Source of the DNA: Lacihabitans soyangensis
GTDB taxonomy: Bacteria; Bacteroidota; Bacteroidia; Cytophagales; Spirosomataceae
Assembly (NCBI RefSeq): GCF_024343775.1
Contig: NZ_RJUF01000012.1
Coordinates: 26,915 to 90,914 of the forward strand
DNA: 64,000 bases
Direction: 5' to 3'
Part shown: positions 8,722 to 16,971 of the stretch, in pieces
How positions within the stretch are numbered: position 1 is the first letter of the stretch
Layout: each line of letters begins with the position of its first letter
The notes under the pieces: model-generated
Database searches by the model: none
What the model saw: only the letters and a program-made list of their open reading frames with translations
What the model was told of the DNA's origin: nothing
Made by a program: the position numbers and the translations under genes

Positions 8722-10254
8722 ATGTCAAAAATTCAGTCGTTCAAAGACGAGATTGCTAAAGGTTATACTTTCAAAGGAGATTCTATTGTATTGGGTGCCG
8801 CCAAATTGGACGGAGAAGTGGTAAAAGGTACGCAAGTAAAGATTCCGCTTAAAACTATGAACCGCCACGGGCTTATAGCTGGAGCTACAGGAACTGGAAA
8901 AACCAAGAGTTTGCAAGTTTTGGCTGAGAGTTTGAGTGATGCCAGTGTGCCGGTGCTTCTGATGGACATCAAAGGTGACTTGAGCGGAATAGCCATGGCA
9001 GGTGAGGAGAAAGATTTTATTTTAGAAAGAACGAACGCTGCAGGTATTGAATATAATCCGAACGGTTTTCCGGTAGAAATGCTCACTTTAAGTGATCAAA
9101 AAGGTACTCGTTTGAGAGCCACCGTTTCGGAGTTTGGTCCTATTTTACTATCGAAAATATTGGGCTTGAATGATACGCAGGAAGGAATAGTGTCGGTAAT
9201 GTTTAAATATTGCGACGACAATAAACTGCCTTTGCTTGATTTAAAGGATTTTATCAGGGTTATTCAGTTCTTGAGCGAAGAAGGCAAAGAAGAATTTGAA
9301 ACCAATTATGGTAGAATGTCGAGTACCTCTTTGGGGACAATAATGCGGAAAGTTATAGAACTTCAACAGCAGGGTGCCGATGTGTTTTTTGGTGAGACTT
9401 CGTTTGATATTGACGATTTGATGCGTATCGACAACCAAGGACGTGGTATGATATCGGTGTTGAGGGTAATGGATTTGATGGACAGACCTAAGCTGTTTTC
9501 GACATTTATGCTCAGCTTGTTGGCCGAATTGTACGCCAGTTTGCCAGAGGCAGGCGATGAAGACCGCCCTAAATTGGTGATTTTTATAGACGAGGCACAT
9601 TTGGTATTCCAAGAAGCATCGAAGGCTCTTTTGAATCAAATAGAAACCGTGATCAAGTTGATTCGCTCGAAAGGAGTTGGTATATATTTCTGTACACAAA
9701 ACCCGCAGGATGTACCCGCTGCTGTTTTGGCCCAATTGGGTCTGAAGGTACAACATGCCTTGAGAGCTTTTACCGCCAATGATAGAAAGGCCATTAAAGA
9801 GGCTGCTGGAAACTACCCGGAAACAGATTTTTATCAAACAGAAGATATTCTAACTGCCATGGGAATAGGGGAGGCTTTGGTGACTTGTTTGAACGAAAAA
9901 GGTATTCCTACACCTCTCGCTGTAACTTTTATGTGTCCGCCAAGGAGTAGAATGGACGTGCTGTCAGACGAAGAAATAGAAGAGATTATTGAGCAATCAA
10001 AGATTGCCAAGAAATACAATGAAGTGATTGACCGAGAGAGTGCTTATGAGATTTTGAACGAAAAACTCAGTACTGCTGATGAATCCGAGGAGGCCGAAGC
10101 TGCACCTAAAGGCAAACAAGAGAAGTCAACTTTAGAAACAATTTTGTCTAGCTCAGTTACACGTCAAATAGGGCGAACGGCTGCTAGTATTATTACCAGA
10201 TCACTTTTGGGTGCTTTGGGATTGAGCGGGAAAAAGAAAACAAGCTGGTTTTAA
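8722..10254 (+). CDS. HerA-like ATPase, DUF853 family
   Basis: A RecA/FtsK-fold motor ATPase of the DUF853 (HerA/YjgR-like) family. From the Met at 8722 it has 510 residues. The Walker A is GATGTGKT, with the Asp-rich MDIKGDLSG segment after it. The Walker B region VIFIDEAHLVF and a sensor-like CTQNPQDVP follow. The C-terminus is a charged linker and a small hydrophobic tail. An in-frame start at 8692 exists, but the MSKIQ start fits the family better. Members are thought to act on DNA; the exact role is unknown. A small kinase gene follows after 12 nt. Confidence 0.85.
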   Translation: MSKIQSFKDEIAKGYTFKGDSIVLGAAKLDGEVVKGTQVKIPLKTMNRHGLIAGATGTGKTKSLQVLAESLSDASVPVLLMDIKGDLSGIAMAGEEKDFILERTNAAGIEYNPNGFPVEMLTLSDQKGTRLRATVSEFGPILLSKILGLNDTQEGIVSVMFKYCDDNKLPLLDLKDFIRVIQFLSEEGKEEFETNYGRMSSTSLGTIMRKVIELQQQGADVFFGETSFDIDDLMRIDNQGRGMISVLRVMDLMDRPKLFSTFMLSLLAELYASLPEAGDEDRPKLVIFIDEAHLVFQEASKALLNQIETVIKLIRSKGVGIYFCTQNPQDVPAAVLAQLGLKVQHALRAFTANDRKAIKEAAGNYPETDFYQTEDILTAMGIGEALVTCLNEKGIPTPLAVTFMCPPRSRMDVLSDEEIEEIIEQSKIAKKYNEVIDRESAYEILNEKLSTADESEEAEAAPKGKQEKSTLETILSSSVTRQIGRTAASIITRSLLGALGLSGKKKTSWF

Positions 10255-10266
10255 TACAAAGCTATC

Positions 10267-10773
10267 ATGCTAATAGGAATCGGTGGGCCCAGCAGGTCTG
10301 GGAAAAGTACTTTGGCCAATCTTTTGGTGACACATTTCAGAAGGAATGGTAAGAAAGCTATAATCTTTCACCAAGACGATTTTGTGTTTCCAGAGACGCA
10401 AATCCCCAAAATCAAAGACAAAACAGATTGGGAATCGCCGCTTTCTATTGATCATGATTTACTACTGGAGGTAGTTAGCGATTTCAAGGAACGCTTTGAT
10501 GTGGTTATAATCGAAGGTTTTTTCGCTTTTCATGATGACAGACTGAACGCGATTTATGATAAGCGTATATTTGTGAAAATATCCAAACGTACTTTTATTA
10601 TCAGAAAAGCCATGGACTCTCGATGGGGATATATACCTACTTGGTACATTGACCACATCTGGAAGTCTTATCTCAAAATGGGTAAACCCTCTACCATAAA
10701 AACCGACTACCTTGAAGCCTCCGGCGAAGACGAGTTCGACATGAAAAAGATATTGGGGTATTTGGAGAGGTGA
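10267..10773 (+). CDS. Uridine kinase-like P-loop kinase
   Basis: A 168-residue P-loop protein with Walker A GGPSRSGKST (about 6-15), a HQDDF motif after strand 2 and an acidic IIEGFFAF strand, as in the uridine kinase / nicotinamide riboside kinase superfamily. It probably phosphorylates a nucleoside or similar small molecule; the substrate cannot be told from sequence. It lies 12 nt downstream of the DUF853 ATPase and is likely co-transcribed. Confidence 0.7.
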   Translation: MLIGIGGPSRSGKSTLANLLVTHFRRNGKKAIIFHQDDFVFPETQIPKIKDKTDWESPLSIDHDLLLEVVSDFKERFDVVIIEGFFAFHDDRLNAIYDKRIFVKISKRTFIIRKAMDSRWGYIPTWYIDHIWKSYLKMGKPSTIKTDYLEASGEDEFDMKKILGYLER

Positions 10774-11002
10774 GGGGATACCCATTGCTTAGTTAAGGCT
10801 TTATGTTCTACAAATAATTCTAATTGCCATTCAATATTTAAAGATTCTTAATGTGAATATGTTTAAAATAGCGTTTTTAGTGCTGTCAAAAAAGATTTTA
10901 TTGATAGAATAAAGTTTAATTCGATTCCGAATCAACTAAATATTTGAGTTGAAATCTATATGACCGGGCTTTATCTCGAAATCTTAATATTAATTTCGAA
11001 TA

Positions 11003-12070
11003 CTACAACCTTACCACTTCACCTGTTTTTACAGACTCATCACAAGCAAAGGCTATTCTGAGACTATTAACGGCATCTTCAACATGGTGTGTTAAGTCGC
11101 TATCGTTTTTGATGGCATTTAAGAAGAATATTTGCTCTCTTTTGCAGAGCTCGTTGTGGTCGGGTTCGTCGGTGAGGTCAATCCACTCGTCAGGTCTGGT
11201 GAAATTATTGGCTGCGTCAATATCTGCATAATGTACTTTCAAGGATTCCGTTTTGGTGTGTGCGTCAACATTGTCTGACTGTCCCGCTTTTCCGGCGTCT
11301 TTAGCCACTATAGAAACGCAACCTTTTGGTCCAATTACATCTTTAACAAAAAAGGCAGTCTCAGACATCATGGGTCCCCAGCCAGCTTCGTACCAACCGA
11401 CCGATCCATCCTCAAAACGTATTTGGAGTTGCCCATAATTGTAGTTTCCAGCGGGAATGTCTTCCGTCATTTTAGCTCCAATAGCACTTACCCATACTGG
11501 TTTCGAACGCGTCATTTGGCACATCACATCTATATAATGTACGCCACAGTCTACTATCGGGCTTAGACTTTTCATAAGGTTGCGGTGTACGTCCCACATG
11601 ATACCGTGACTTTGTTGGTTGAGGTTCATCCGCATTACCAAGGGCTTGCCCATGGTTTGGGCTACTTCTACAAATTTTTCCCAAGAAGGATGCACCCGCA
11701 GGATATAACCAATCACGAGTTTTTTATTATGTTTCTTGGCTGCTGCCGCTACTCTTTCGGCTCCAACCACTGTGTCGGCTAGTGGTTTTTCTATAAATAC
11801 ATGACAGTCAGCTTCTAATGCCGCTATTGCATAGGCTTCGTGCGTATCTGGGTAGGTGTTTATACTTACTGCATCCGGTTTGGTTTCTGCCAATGCGGTA
11901 TAGTAATCATCGAATAGGGGATAGCCACCACCCAGTTTTTCATTGAGCCTTTCTTTGCTTTTGCCAGGAGACACTATTCCGCAAATTTCGAATTCCGGAA
12001 GATTGTGGTAAGCCAAAGCGTGAGAAGTTCCCATATTTCCACAACCAACAACCAAGACACGTATTTTCAT
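11003..12070 (-). CDS. Gfo/Idh/MocA family oxidoreductase
   Basis: An NAD(P)-dependent sugar-type dehydrogenase. The N-terminal Rossmann motif VVGCGNMGTSHA is followed by the family EKPLADT segment (catalytic Lys) and a C-terminal alpha/beta substrate domain containing DCGVHYID. The frame opens at 12097, but the Met at 12070 directly precedes the Rossmann strand and is preferred. Substrate is unknown. It is isolated, with no sugar-metabolism genes beside it. The 229-nt gap before it (10774-11002) holds nothing recognised. Confidence 0.88.
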   Translation of the reverse strand: MKIRVLVVGCGNMGTSHALAYHNLPEFEICGIVSPGKSKERLNEKLGGGYPLFDDYYTALAETKPDAVSINTYPDTHEAYAIAALEADCHVFIEKPLADTVVGAERVAAAAKKHNKKLVIGYILRVHPSWEKFVEVAQTMGKPLVMRMNLNQQSHGIMWDVHRNLMKSLSPIVDCGVHYIDVMCQMTRSKPVWVSAIGAKMTEDIPAGNYNYGQLQIRFEDGSVGWYEAGWGPMMSETAFFVKDVIGPKGCVSIVAKDAGKAGQSDNVDAHTKTESLKVHYADIDAANNFTRPDEWIDLTDEPDHNELCKREQIFFLNAIKNDSDLTHHVEDAVNSLRIAFACDESVKTGEVVRL

Positions 12071-12189
12071 ATATTTATAATTTACTGCTAAGTCCAAGTG
12101 ACGTCAAGAAATGATTATTTCTATTTGTATATAGTGACTTAACCACTGAAGTTTTACTTAAAGCCTTTATAGAGTCAAAATTAAAAAAA

Positions 12190-12215
12190 ATAGCCCAACG
12201 TTTCCGCTGGGCTAT
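12190..12215 (-). terminator. Intrinsic terminator of basic repeat protein gene
   Basis: The hairpin ATAGCCCAACG / CGCTGGGCTAT, with a TTTC loop, is flanked by A8 on its low-coordinate side. It is placed just after the stop at 12239 on the minus strand. Confidence 0.8.
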
Positions 12216-12238
12216 CAATATTTTTTAAAATATTTTAA

Positions 12239-12838
12239 TTAGTCCTGAACGTAGGTTTTGTTTCCGTTCGAGTTAATGTAGTATCTGCCACCTCTTGGGC
12301 CTTCATATATCGTACGACCTTTGGCGTCTTTACCTACAGCTTTGTCTGCACCAGCTACTTTCTTTTGCGTGCCTTTGTCAGCTTGTGTAGTTTTGGTTTC
12401 AGTTGTTTTTGTTTTTGAACCTTTGTCAACGGTAGTTTTTTCTACTTTGGTCTTGCTGTCACCTTTATCGTTTGTTTTGGTAGTTTTATCAACTTTGGTT
12501 TTGCTGTCTTTGTCTACCTTGGTTTTCGTTTCTTTTTCTGTCTTACTCTTGCTGTCCTTGTCTACTTTACCTTTTGTTTCTTTGGTAGTTTTAGACTTCG
12601 AGTCAGCATCTTTGGTGGTTTTGCTACCTTTTTCACCTTTTGTTTTTGAGTCTTTGTCTACTTTAGATTTGGTTTCCTTGGTAGTTTTTTCCTTTTTGTC
12701 AGCTGATTTCTCTTTTGAAGTTTTTGACTCCTTGGTTGTTTTAGCTGGTTTCTTCTCCGAAGTTTTTTTAGTGGTTTGGGCACTTACCATCTGAAATGTA
12801 ATGCAGATAGCAACAAGAATACTAAGAATCTTTTTCAT
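12239..12838 (-). CDS. Exported Lys/Thr-rich repeat protein with C-terminal basic adaptor domain
   Basis: A 199-residue protein. A signal peptide (ending VSAQ) is followed by about 120 residues of low-complexity, highly charged repeats built from units like SKTKVDKD and TKETKSK. The compact C-terminal segment, with YEGPRGGRYYINSNGNKTYV, matches the short 'PBCV-specific basic adaptor' domain (PF08789-like). The repeat section is strongly basic and likely disordered. Function is unknown; binding to an anionic surface polymer or nucleic acid is a guess. Confidence 0.7.
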   Translation of the reverse strand: MKKILSILVAICITFQMVSAQTTKKTSEKKPAKTTKESKTSKEKSADKKEKTTKETKSKVDKDSKTKGEKGSKTTKDADSKSKTTKETKGKVDKDSKSKTEKETKTKVDKDSKTKVDKTTKTNDKGDSKTKVEKTTVDKGSKTKTTETKTTQADKGTQKKVAGADKAVGKDAKGRTIYEGPRGGRYYINSNGNKTYVQD

Positions 12839-12930
12839 GAAAAATATATTGGTTTAAGTTTTAAATTGTACTCTAAACGAGGTTTATGATAGTTTATTTA
12901 ATTTCAGCCGAAATTTACAAATTATTAACA

Positions 12931-13614
12931 TTACAGAAGCAAAGAATGCTCTGATTTTTTTAAAACATGGGCTATGGAGTTATAAGAATTTTTGAGAGCT
13001 TGTTCAACTTCCTCTTCGTTCATCCATTTGAGTTCTTCTATGTCTTCTTCTATTTGGGGCTTCATATTTTTATCAGATATGAGTTTCATGGCGTACCATT
13101 TGGTTTGCTTTAGTACCAATTTGCCCTTCATCATGTAGGTATGCCAGGTGGTACAAATCTTGTCGTTCACCATTACAGTTACTCCACATTCTTCTTCTAC
13201 TTCACGTTCTGCAGTTTTTTTAGATTTTTCGTTGGCTTCTGCCTTTCCTTTTGGTAAATCCCAAAAACCTAAACGCTTCATCATTAGTATTTTACCCTCG
13301 TGATTCTCAACCACACCGCCAGCGGCTTTAATTACCTGCAGTTTGTCTTTTATTTTCAGTTTAAAAAGTTCTTCGTTTTTAACCTCAAAAGTCAAGTGTC
13401 CGAGTCGCTCAGGCTTTGAGGACTGGGCAAATTTAATGAAGGTCATTATATTGTTGAAGTTGGCGTTTTTTATCAGAACATTGCCGCTCAATTCTTTAAA
13501 CTCTACAATCTCGGTTTTGATGTCAAAAACATGGTCGAAATTCTTGGAATGATCTTTAACGAAATGCGTGCTTTCAGATATAGTGATGGCCTTGTTGTTG
13601 ACAAATATGAGCAT
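12931..13614 (-). CDS. NUDIX hydrolase
   Basis: A 227-residue protein. The C-terminal half is a Nudix domain with a complete Nudix box from G123 to V145 (GKAEANE, then REVEEECGV), so Mg-dependent hydrolysis of a nucleoside diphosphate-linked compound is expected. The N-terminal 90 residues form a separate domain I do not recognise. Substrate is unknown. It is a single gene, divergent from the CNNM transporter. Confidence 0.88.
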   Translation of the reverse strand: MLIFVNNKAITISESTHFVKDHSKNFDHVFDIKTEIVEFKELSGNVLIKNANFNNIMTFIKFAQSSKPERLGHLTFEVKNEELFKLKIKDKLQVIKAAGGVVENHEGKILMMKRLGFWDLPKGKAEANEKSKKTAEREVEEECGVTVMVNDKICTTWHTYMMKGKLVLKQTKWYAMKLISDKNMKPQIEEDIEELKWMNEEEVEQALKNSYNSIAHVLKKSEHSLLL

Positions 13615-13767
13615 AATGGTTTTTCAAAAACACAAAATTAATGGTTTTATCTATTAAAAGGACTCGCAAGCATTTTTTTTAATACCAAGCACTTTATCTA
13701 TTTTAAAAATTTCGTTACTTTGCAGTTAAATCAGTGTAGATGATTGGAATAATCATCTTAATTTTTA

Positions 13768-15060
13768 ATGGAAATTTTAATAATTCTTTTTCTAATTGTT
13801 CTTAATGGTTTGTTTTCGATGGCAGAAATTGCCCTGGTTTCATCCCGAAAAACGAAATTAGAAATTGCTTCTAAAAACGGTGATAGAAGAGCAGCGGCGG
13901 CCTTGGCCTTAGCCAATTCCCCAGGCAAATTTCTCTCAACTGTTCAAATCGGCATAACTCTTATCAGCATCCTTACAGGTATTTATTCAGGCGACACTTT
14001 CAAGGGCTACCTCATACCATTTTTTCAGCAATTCGAAAGTCTTGCGGCTTATGCCGAAACTCTGGCGGTGTTTTTCATTACATTAGTTTTGACTTACTTT
14101 ACCTTGATTTTGGGCGAGTTGGTGCCAAAACGCATAGGTATGGCGAAAGCCGAGGAAATAGCCATGTACGCTGTGAAACCTATGAGCATCGTTTCTTTGC
14201 TCACATCGCCTTTCATTTGGTTATTGAGTAAAACTTCCGATTTGATATTTAAACTTATAGGCCTCAAAGAAAACGATAGCTCGGTAACTGAAGAGGAGAT
14301 CAAGACTTTGATGCAAGAAGGTGCAACTGGTGGTACTATAGAGGAAATAGAACACGAAATCGTGCAGAATGTCTTTCATCTGGGTGATAGAAGAATTACA
14401 TCTTTGATGACCAATATCAATGAGGTGACTTTCTTGGATTTGGACGATGATTTTGAAGTAAATAAAGAAAAAATTATCGACAAAAAACACTCGGTTTATC
14501 CTGTTTGTCAAGATGGTATCAATGACATGCGAGGTCTTTTGTACATTAAAGATTTATTGGGTAAAGACCTTAATCATGAACTTCAGAAATTAGAAACCAA
14601 TCTTCGAACGGCAATTTATATTCCTGAAAATAATCATGCTTATCAGGTTTTGGAAAAATTCCAGGAAGAGCGTAAGCATTTTGGAATTATAGTGGACGAA
14701 TACGGTAACGTGGTAGGTATTGTTACCATGAACGATATTTTGGATGCTTTGGTAGGCGATATCTCAGAAACCAATGAGTTTGAGTTTGAAATAACTGAGC
14801 GAGAGGATGGTAGTTTTCTGATAGATGCTTCCTTACCTTTTGATGATTTCTTGAATGAATTTGAAATAGACTTACCAACTCGAAAGGAATACACCGGTTT
14901 CGACACCATGGGCGGTTTTGCATTACATATATTGCAAGAAATCCCAGCCACTGGCGATACTTTCGAGTGGGGTGAATTCGAATTTGAGATAGTAGATATG
15001 GATAAAAACCGTATCGATAAGATGTTGGTTACCAAGAAAATAGAGGACAAAGAAGATTAA
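13768..15060 (+). CDS. CNNM/CorC-family membrane protein (DUF21-CBS-CorC_HlyC)
   Basis: A 430-residue hemolysin-C/CNNM-type protein. An N-terminal DUF21 membrane domain with three to four helices (starts MEILIILFLIVLNGLFSMAEIAL) carries the ILGELVPKRIG motif. Two CBS domains follow (about 205-330), then a C-terminal CorC/HlyC domain. Members are linked to Mg2+/cation homeostasis; in Bacteroidota a relative, GldE, supports gliding, but the two cannot be separated here. pyrE begins 1 nt after the stop. Confidence 0.85.
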   Translation: MEILIILFLIVLNGLFSMAEIALVSSRKTKLEIASKNGDRRAAAALALANSPGKFLSTVQIGITLISILTGIYSGDTFKGYLIPFFQQFESLAAYAETLAVFFITLVLTYFTLILGELVPKRIGMAKAEEIAMYAVKPMSIVSLLTSPFIWLLSKTSDLIFKLIGLKENDSSVTEEEIKTLMQEGATGGTIEEIEHEIVQNVFHLGDRRITSLMTNINEVTFLDLDDDFEVNKEKIIDKKHSVYPVCQDGINDMRGLLYIKDLLGKDLNHELQKLETNLRTAIYIPENNHAYQVLEKFQEERKHFGIIVDEYGNVVGIVTMNDILDALVGDISETNEFEFEITEREDGSFLIDASLPFDDFLNEFEIDLPTRKEYTGFDTMGGFALHILQEIPATGDTFEWGEFEFEIVDMDKNRIDKMLVTKKIEDKED

Positions 15061-15061
15061 A

Positions 15062-15685
15062 ATGAATACCGCCAGAAAAATTGCTACTTTTTTACTAAAA
15101 ACCAAAGCCGTAAAACTAAGTCCTGAGAAACCCTTTAAATGGAGTTCAGGTTGGAATTCGCCCATCTATTGCGACAACCGCATCACGCTTTCAGATGTTG
15201 AGGCTCGTACATTTATAAAAAAAGCCTTAGCAAAAGCCATTAAAAAGGAATTTCCAGATGCTACTCTAATTGCAGGAGTGGCTACGGCTGGCATAGCCCA
15301 AGGTGCTTTAGTGGCTGATTATATGAACTTGCCTTTCGCTTATGTAAGACCTAAACCGAAAGAACACGGCATGGGTAACCAAATAGAAGGTAAAATAGAA
15401 AAAGGACAGAAAGTAGTCGTACTAGAAGATCTTATTTCTACGGGTGGAAGCTCTATAAAAGCTGCGGAGGCATTGATAGAACAAGGCATAGAAGTAGTAG
15501 GAATGATAGCTATTTTTACCTATGGTTTCAAAACCGCAGACGAAAATTTCGCCGAAAAAAATCTTAAACTTGTAACTCTCAGCAACTACAACTATCTGAT
15601 TGATGAAGCTTTGAAACAAGAATACGTAAAATCTTCTGATGTTGAATCTCTCAAAAAGTGGAGGAGAAACCCTGCCAAGTGGTGA
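15062..15685 (+). CDS. pyrE: Orotate phosphoribosyltransferase
   Basis: Converts orotate plus PRPP to OMP in pyrimidine synthesis (cytosol). It has 207 residues. The PRPP-binding motif VVVLEDLISTGGSS is intact, and the upstream KPKEHGMGNQIEG loop is typical of PyrE. It is tightly coupled to the CNNM gene (1-nt gap) and followed by a strong bidirectional terminator. Confidence 0.95.
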   Translation: MNTARKIATFLLKTKAVKLSPEKPFKWSSGWNSPIYCDNRITLSDVEARTFIKKALAKAIKKEFPDATLIAGVATAGIAQGALVADYMNLPFAYVRPKPKEHGMGNQIEGKIEKGQKVVVLEDLISTGGSSIKAAEALIEQGIEVVGMIAIFTYGFKTADENFAEKNLKLVTLSNYNYLIDEALKQEYVKSSDVESLKKWRRNPAKW

Positions 15686-15708
15686 GGGTTTGGTGTTTAG
15701 CATATATC

Positions 15709-15739
15709 AAAAAAGCAGGACGAAAAGCCTGCTTTTTTT
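15709..15739 (+). terminator. Bidirectional intrinsic terminator after pyrE
   Basis: The 11-nt stem AAAAAAGCAGG / CCTGCTTTTTT with an 8-nt loop has T's on one side and A's on the other. It can serve pyrE (plus strand) and, more distantly, cysM (minus strand). Confidence 0.8.
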
Positions 15740-15884
15740 AATGAAATCCAATCGATTTTTCTATTTAATGTCCGTTTTTCTTCAAAATAAACTACCAAAA
15801 ATAATATTTTAATCAGCGTTGCTTTTATTGTGGCGGACAAAAAACCGTTTTTTGAGCGTGCCAATATGAAGCTTAATGATAAAT

Positions 15885-16757
15885 TCACCCAAACAAGTCA
15901 CTGCTCAAATATCTATCTCCTCTATCGCAGCAGATAAATACGATAAGCCCAGAATCCAATTCCTTGGCTAATTTAATGGCCGCAGCCGCCTGACCACCGG
16001 AACTCATTCCACCGAAAATGGCCTCTTTTTTAGCCAATTCTCTGGCCATAATGGTAGATTCTTCTTGAGAAATATCAAAAACTCTGTCTACACGGCTCGG
16101 GTCGAATATTTTGGGTAAATACTCTACTGGCCAGCGTCTTATGCCTGGTATGGATGAACCTTCGGTGGGCTGACATCCAACTATTTGAATGTTCGGATTT
16201 TGCTCTTTCAAATACATCGATGTGCCCATTATGGTGCCTGTAGTACCCATAGAAGCCACAAAATGTGTGATTTTCTGTTCGGTATCTCGCCAGATTTCTG
16301 GGCCAGTAGTTTTATAATGTGCCAGATAGTTGTCAGGATTGGCAAACTGATTCAATTGCAAATATTCATCAGTTGAGGATTTCTCCTCTGCGTAGTCTCT
16401 ACATGCCTCTATGTTTTCAAGCAAAATTACTTTAGCTCCGTAGGCTTCCATGGTATCTACCCGTTCCTTGGTGGAGTTTGAAGGCATAATGAGCTCTATT
16501 TCAATGTTATACAAGCATGCAATCATAGCTAAAGCTATACCTGTGTTTCCACTGGTGGCTTCAATGAGTTTCATGCCTGGTTTTATTTCTCCTCGCTCTA
16601 AAGCACTCTTGATCATATTCAGTGCAGGTCGGTCTTTTACGCTTCCGCCTGGATTGTTTCCTTCAAGTTTTGCGAAAATCCTTACGTTTGGGTTTGGACT
16701 AAGTTTGCTCAATTCGGCAAGTGGTGTATTTCCAATCAAGTCTAATATTCCGGGCAT
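15885..16757 (-). CDS. cysM: Cysteine synthase (CysM type)
   Basis: A PLP-dependent O-acetylserine sulfhydrylase. It has 290 residues. PLP lysine K41 lies in GGSVKDRP, the substrate loop is TSGNTG, and a Gly-rich MGTTGTIMG phosphate-binding loop is present. The segment GIRRWPVEYLPKIF is typical of the CysM rather than the CysK branch. The serine acetyltransferase that makes its substrate is encoded at 40.3 kb. It is monocistronic. Confidence 0.92.
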   Translation of the reverse strand: MPGILDLIGNTPLAELSKLSPNPNVRIFAKLEGNNPGGSVKDRPALNMIKSALERGEIKPGMKLIEATSGNTGIALAMIACLYNIEIELIMPSNSTKERVDTMEAYGAKVILLENIEACRDYAEEKSSTDEYLQLNQFANPDNYLAHYKTTGPEIWRDTEQKITHFVASMGTTGTIMGTSMYLKEQNPNIQIVGCQPTEGSSIPGIRRWPVEYLPKIFDPSRVDRVFDISQEESTIMARELAKKEAIFGGMSSGGQAAAAIKLAKELDSGLIVFICCDRGDRYLSSDLFG

Positions 16758-16908
16758 AAAATGGCTTTTAAATCAAAACTCAAATTTAAACCAAAAAGTG
16801 CATTTTGAAATCTTATCACTCCTTTTTTGTTTTTGATTCCTTGTTTTATAAAAATTCTCAGAAAAAGTATTTTTTGTCTATAAAAAGCTCATTTAATTCA
16901 TGAGGTCA

Positions 16909-16939
16909 TTGTTAAATTAACTTAAAAAGAATATTTTCG
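16909..16939 (+). promoter_or_regulatory. Candidate promoter of the M1 peptidase gene
   Basis: TTG (16909-16911) and TATTTTCG (16932-16939) with 20 nt between them resemble the Bacteroidota -33 TTTG / -7 TAnnTTTG elements with one mismatch. The gene starts 33 nt downstream. Confidence 0.35.
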
Positions 16940-16971
16940 CATTGTGTATTCACTTAATCAATAAACCAATT

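Noticed and set aside
12321..12794. 157-codon plus-strand frame opposite the basic repeat protein
   Set aside because: It is the antisense of Lys/Thr-rich repeats, giving Val/Leu/Ser-rich sequence, a typical shadow frame.
15697..15888. 63-codon minus-strand frame beside cysM
   Set aside because: It runs through the pyrE terminator hairpin and has no recognisable features.
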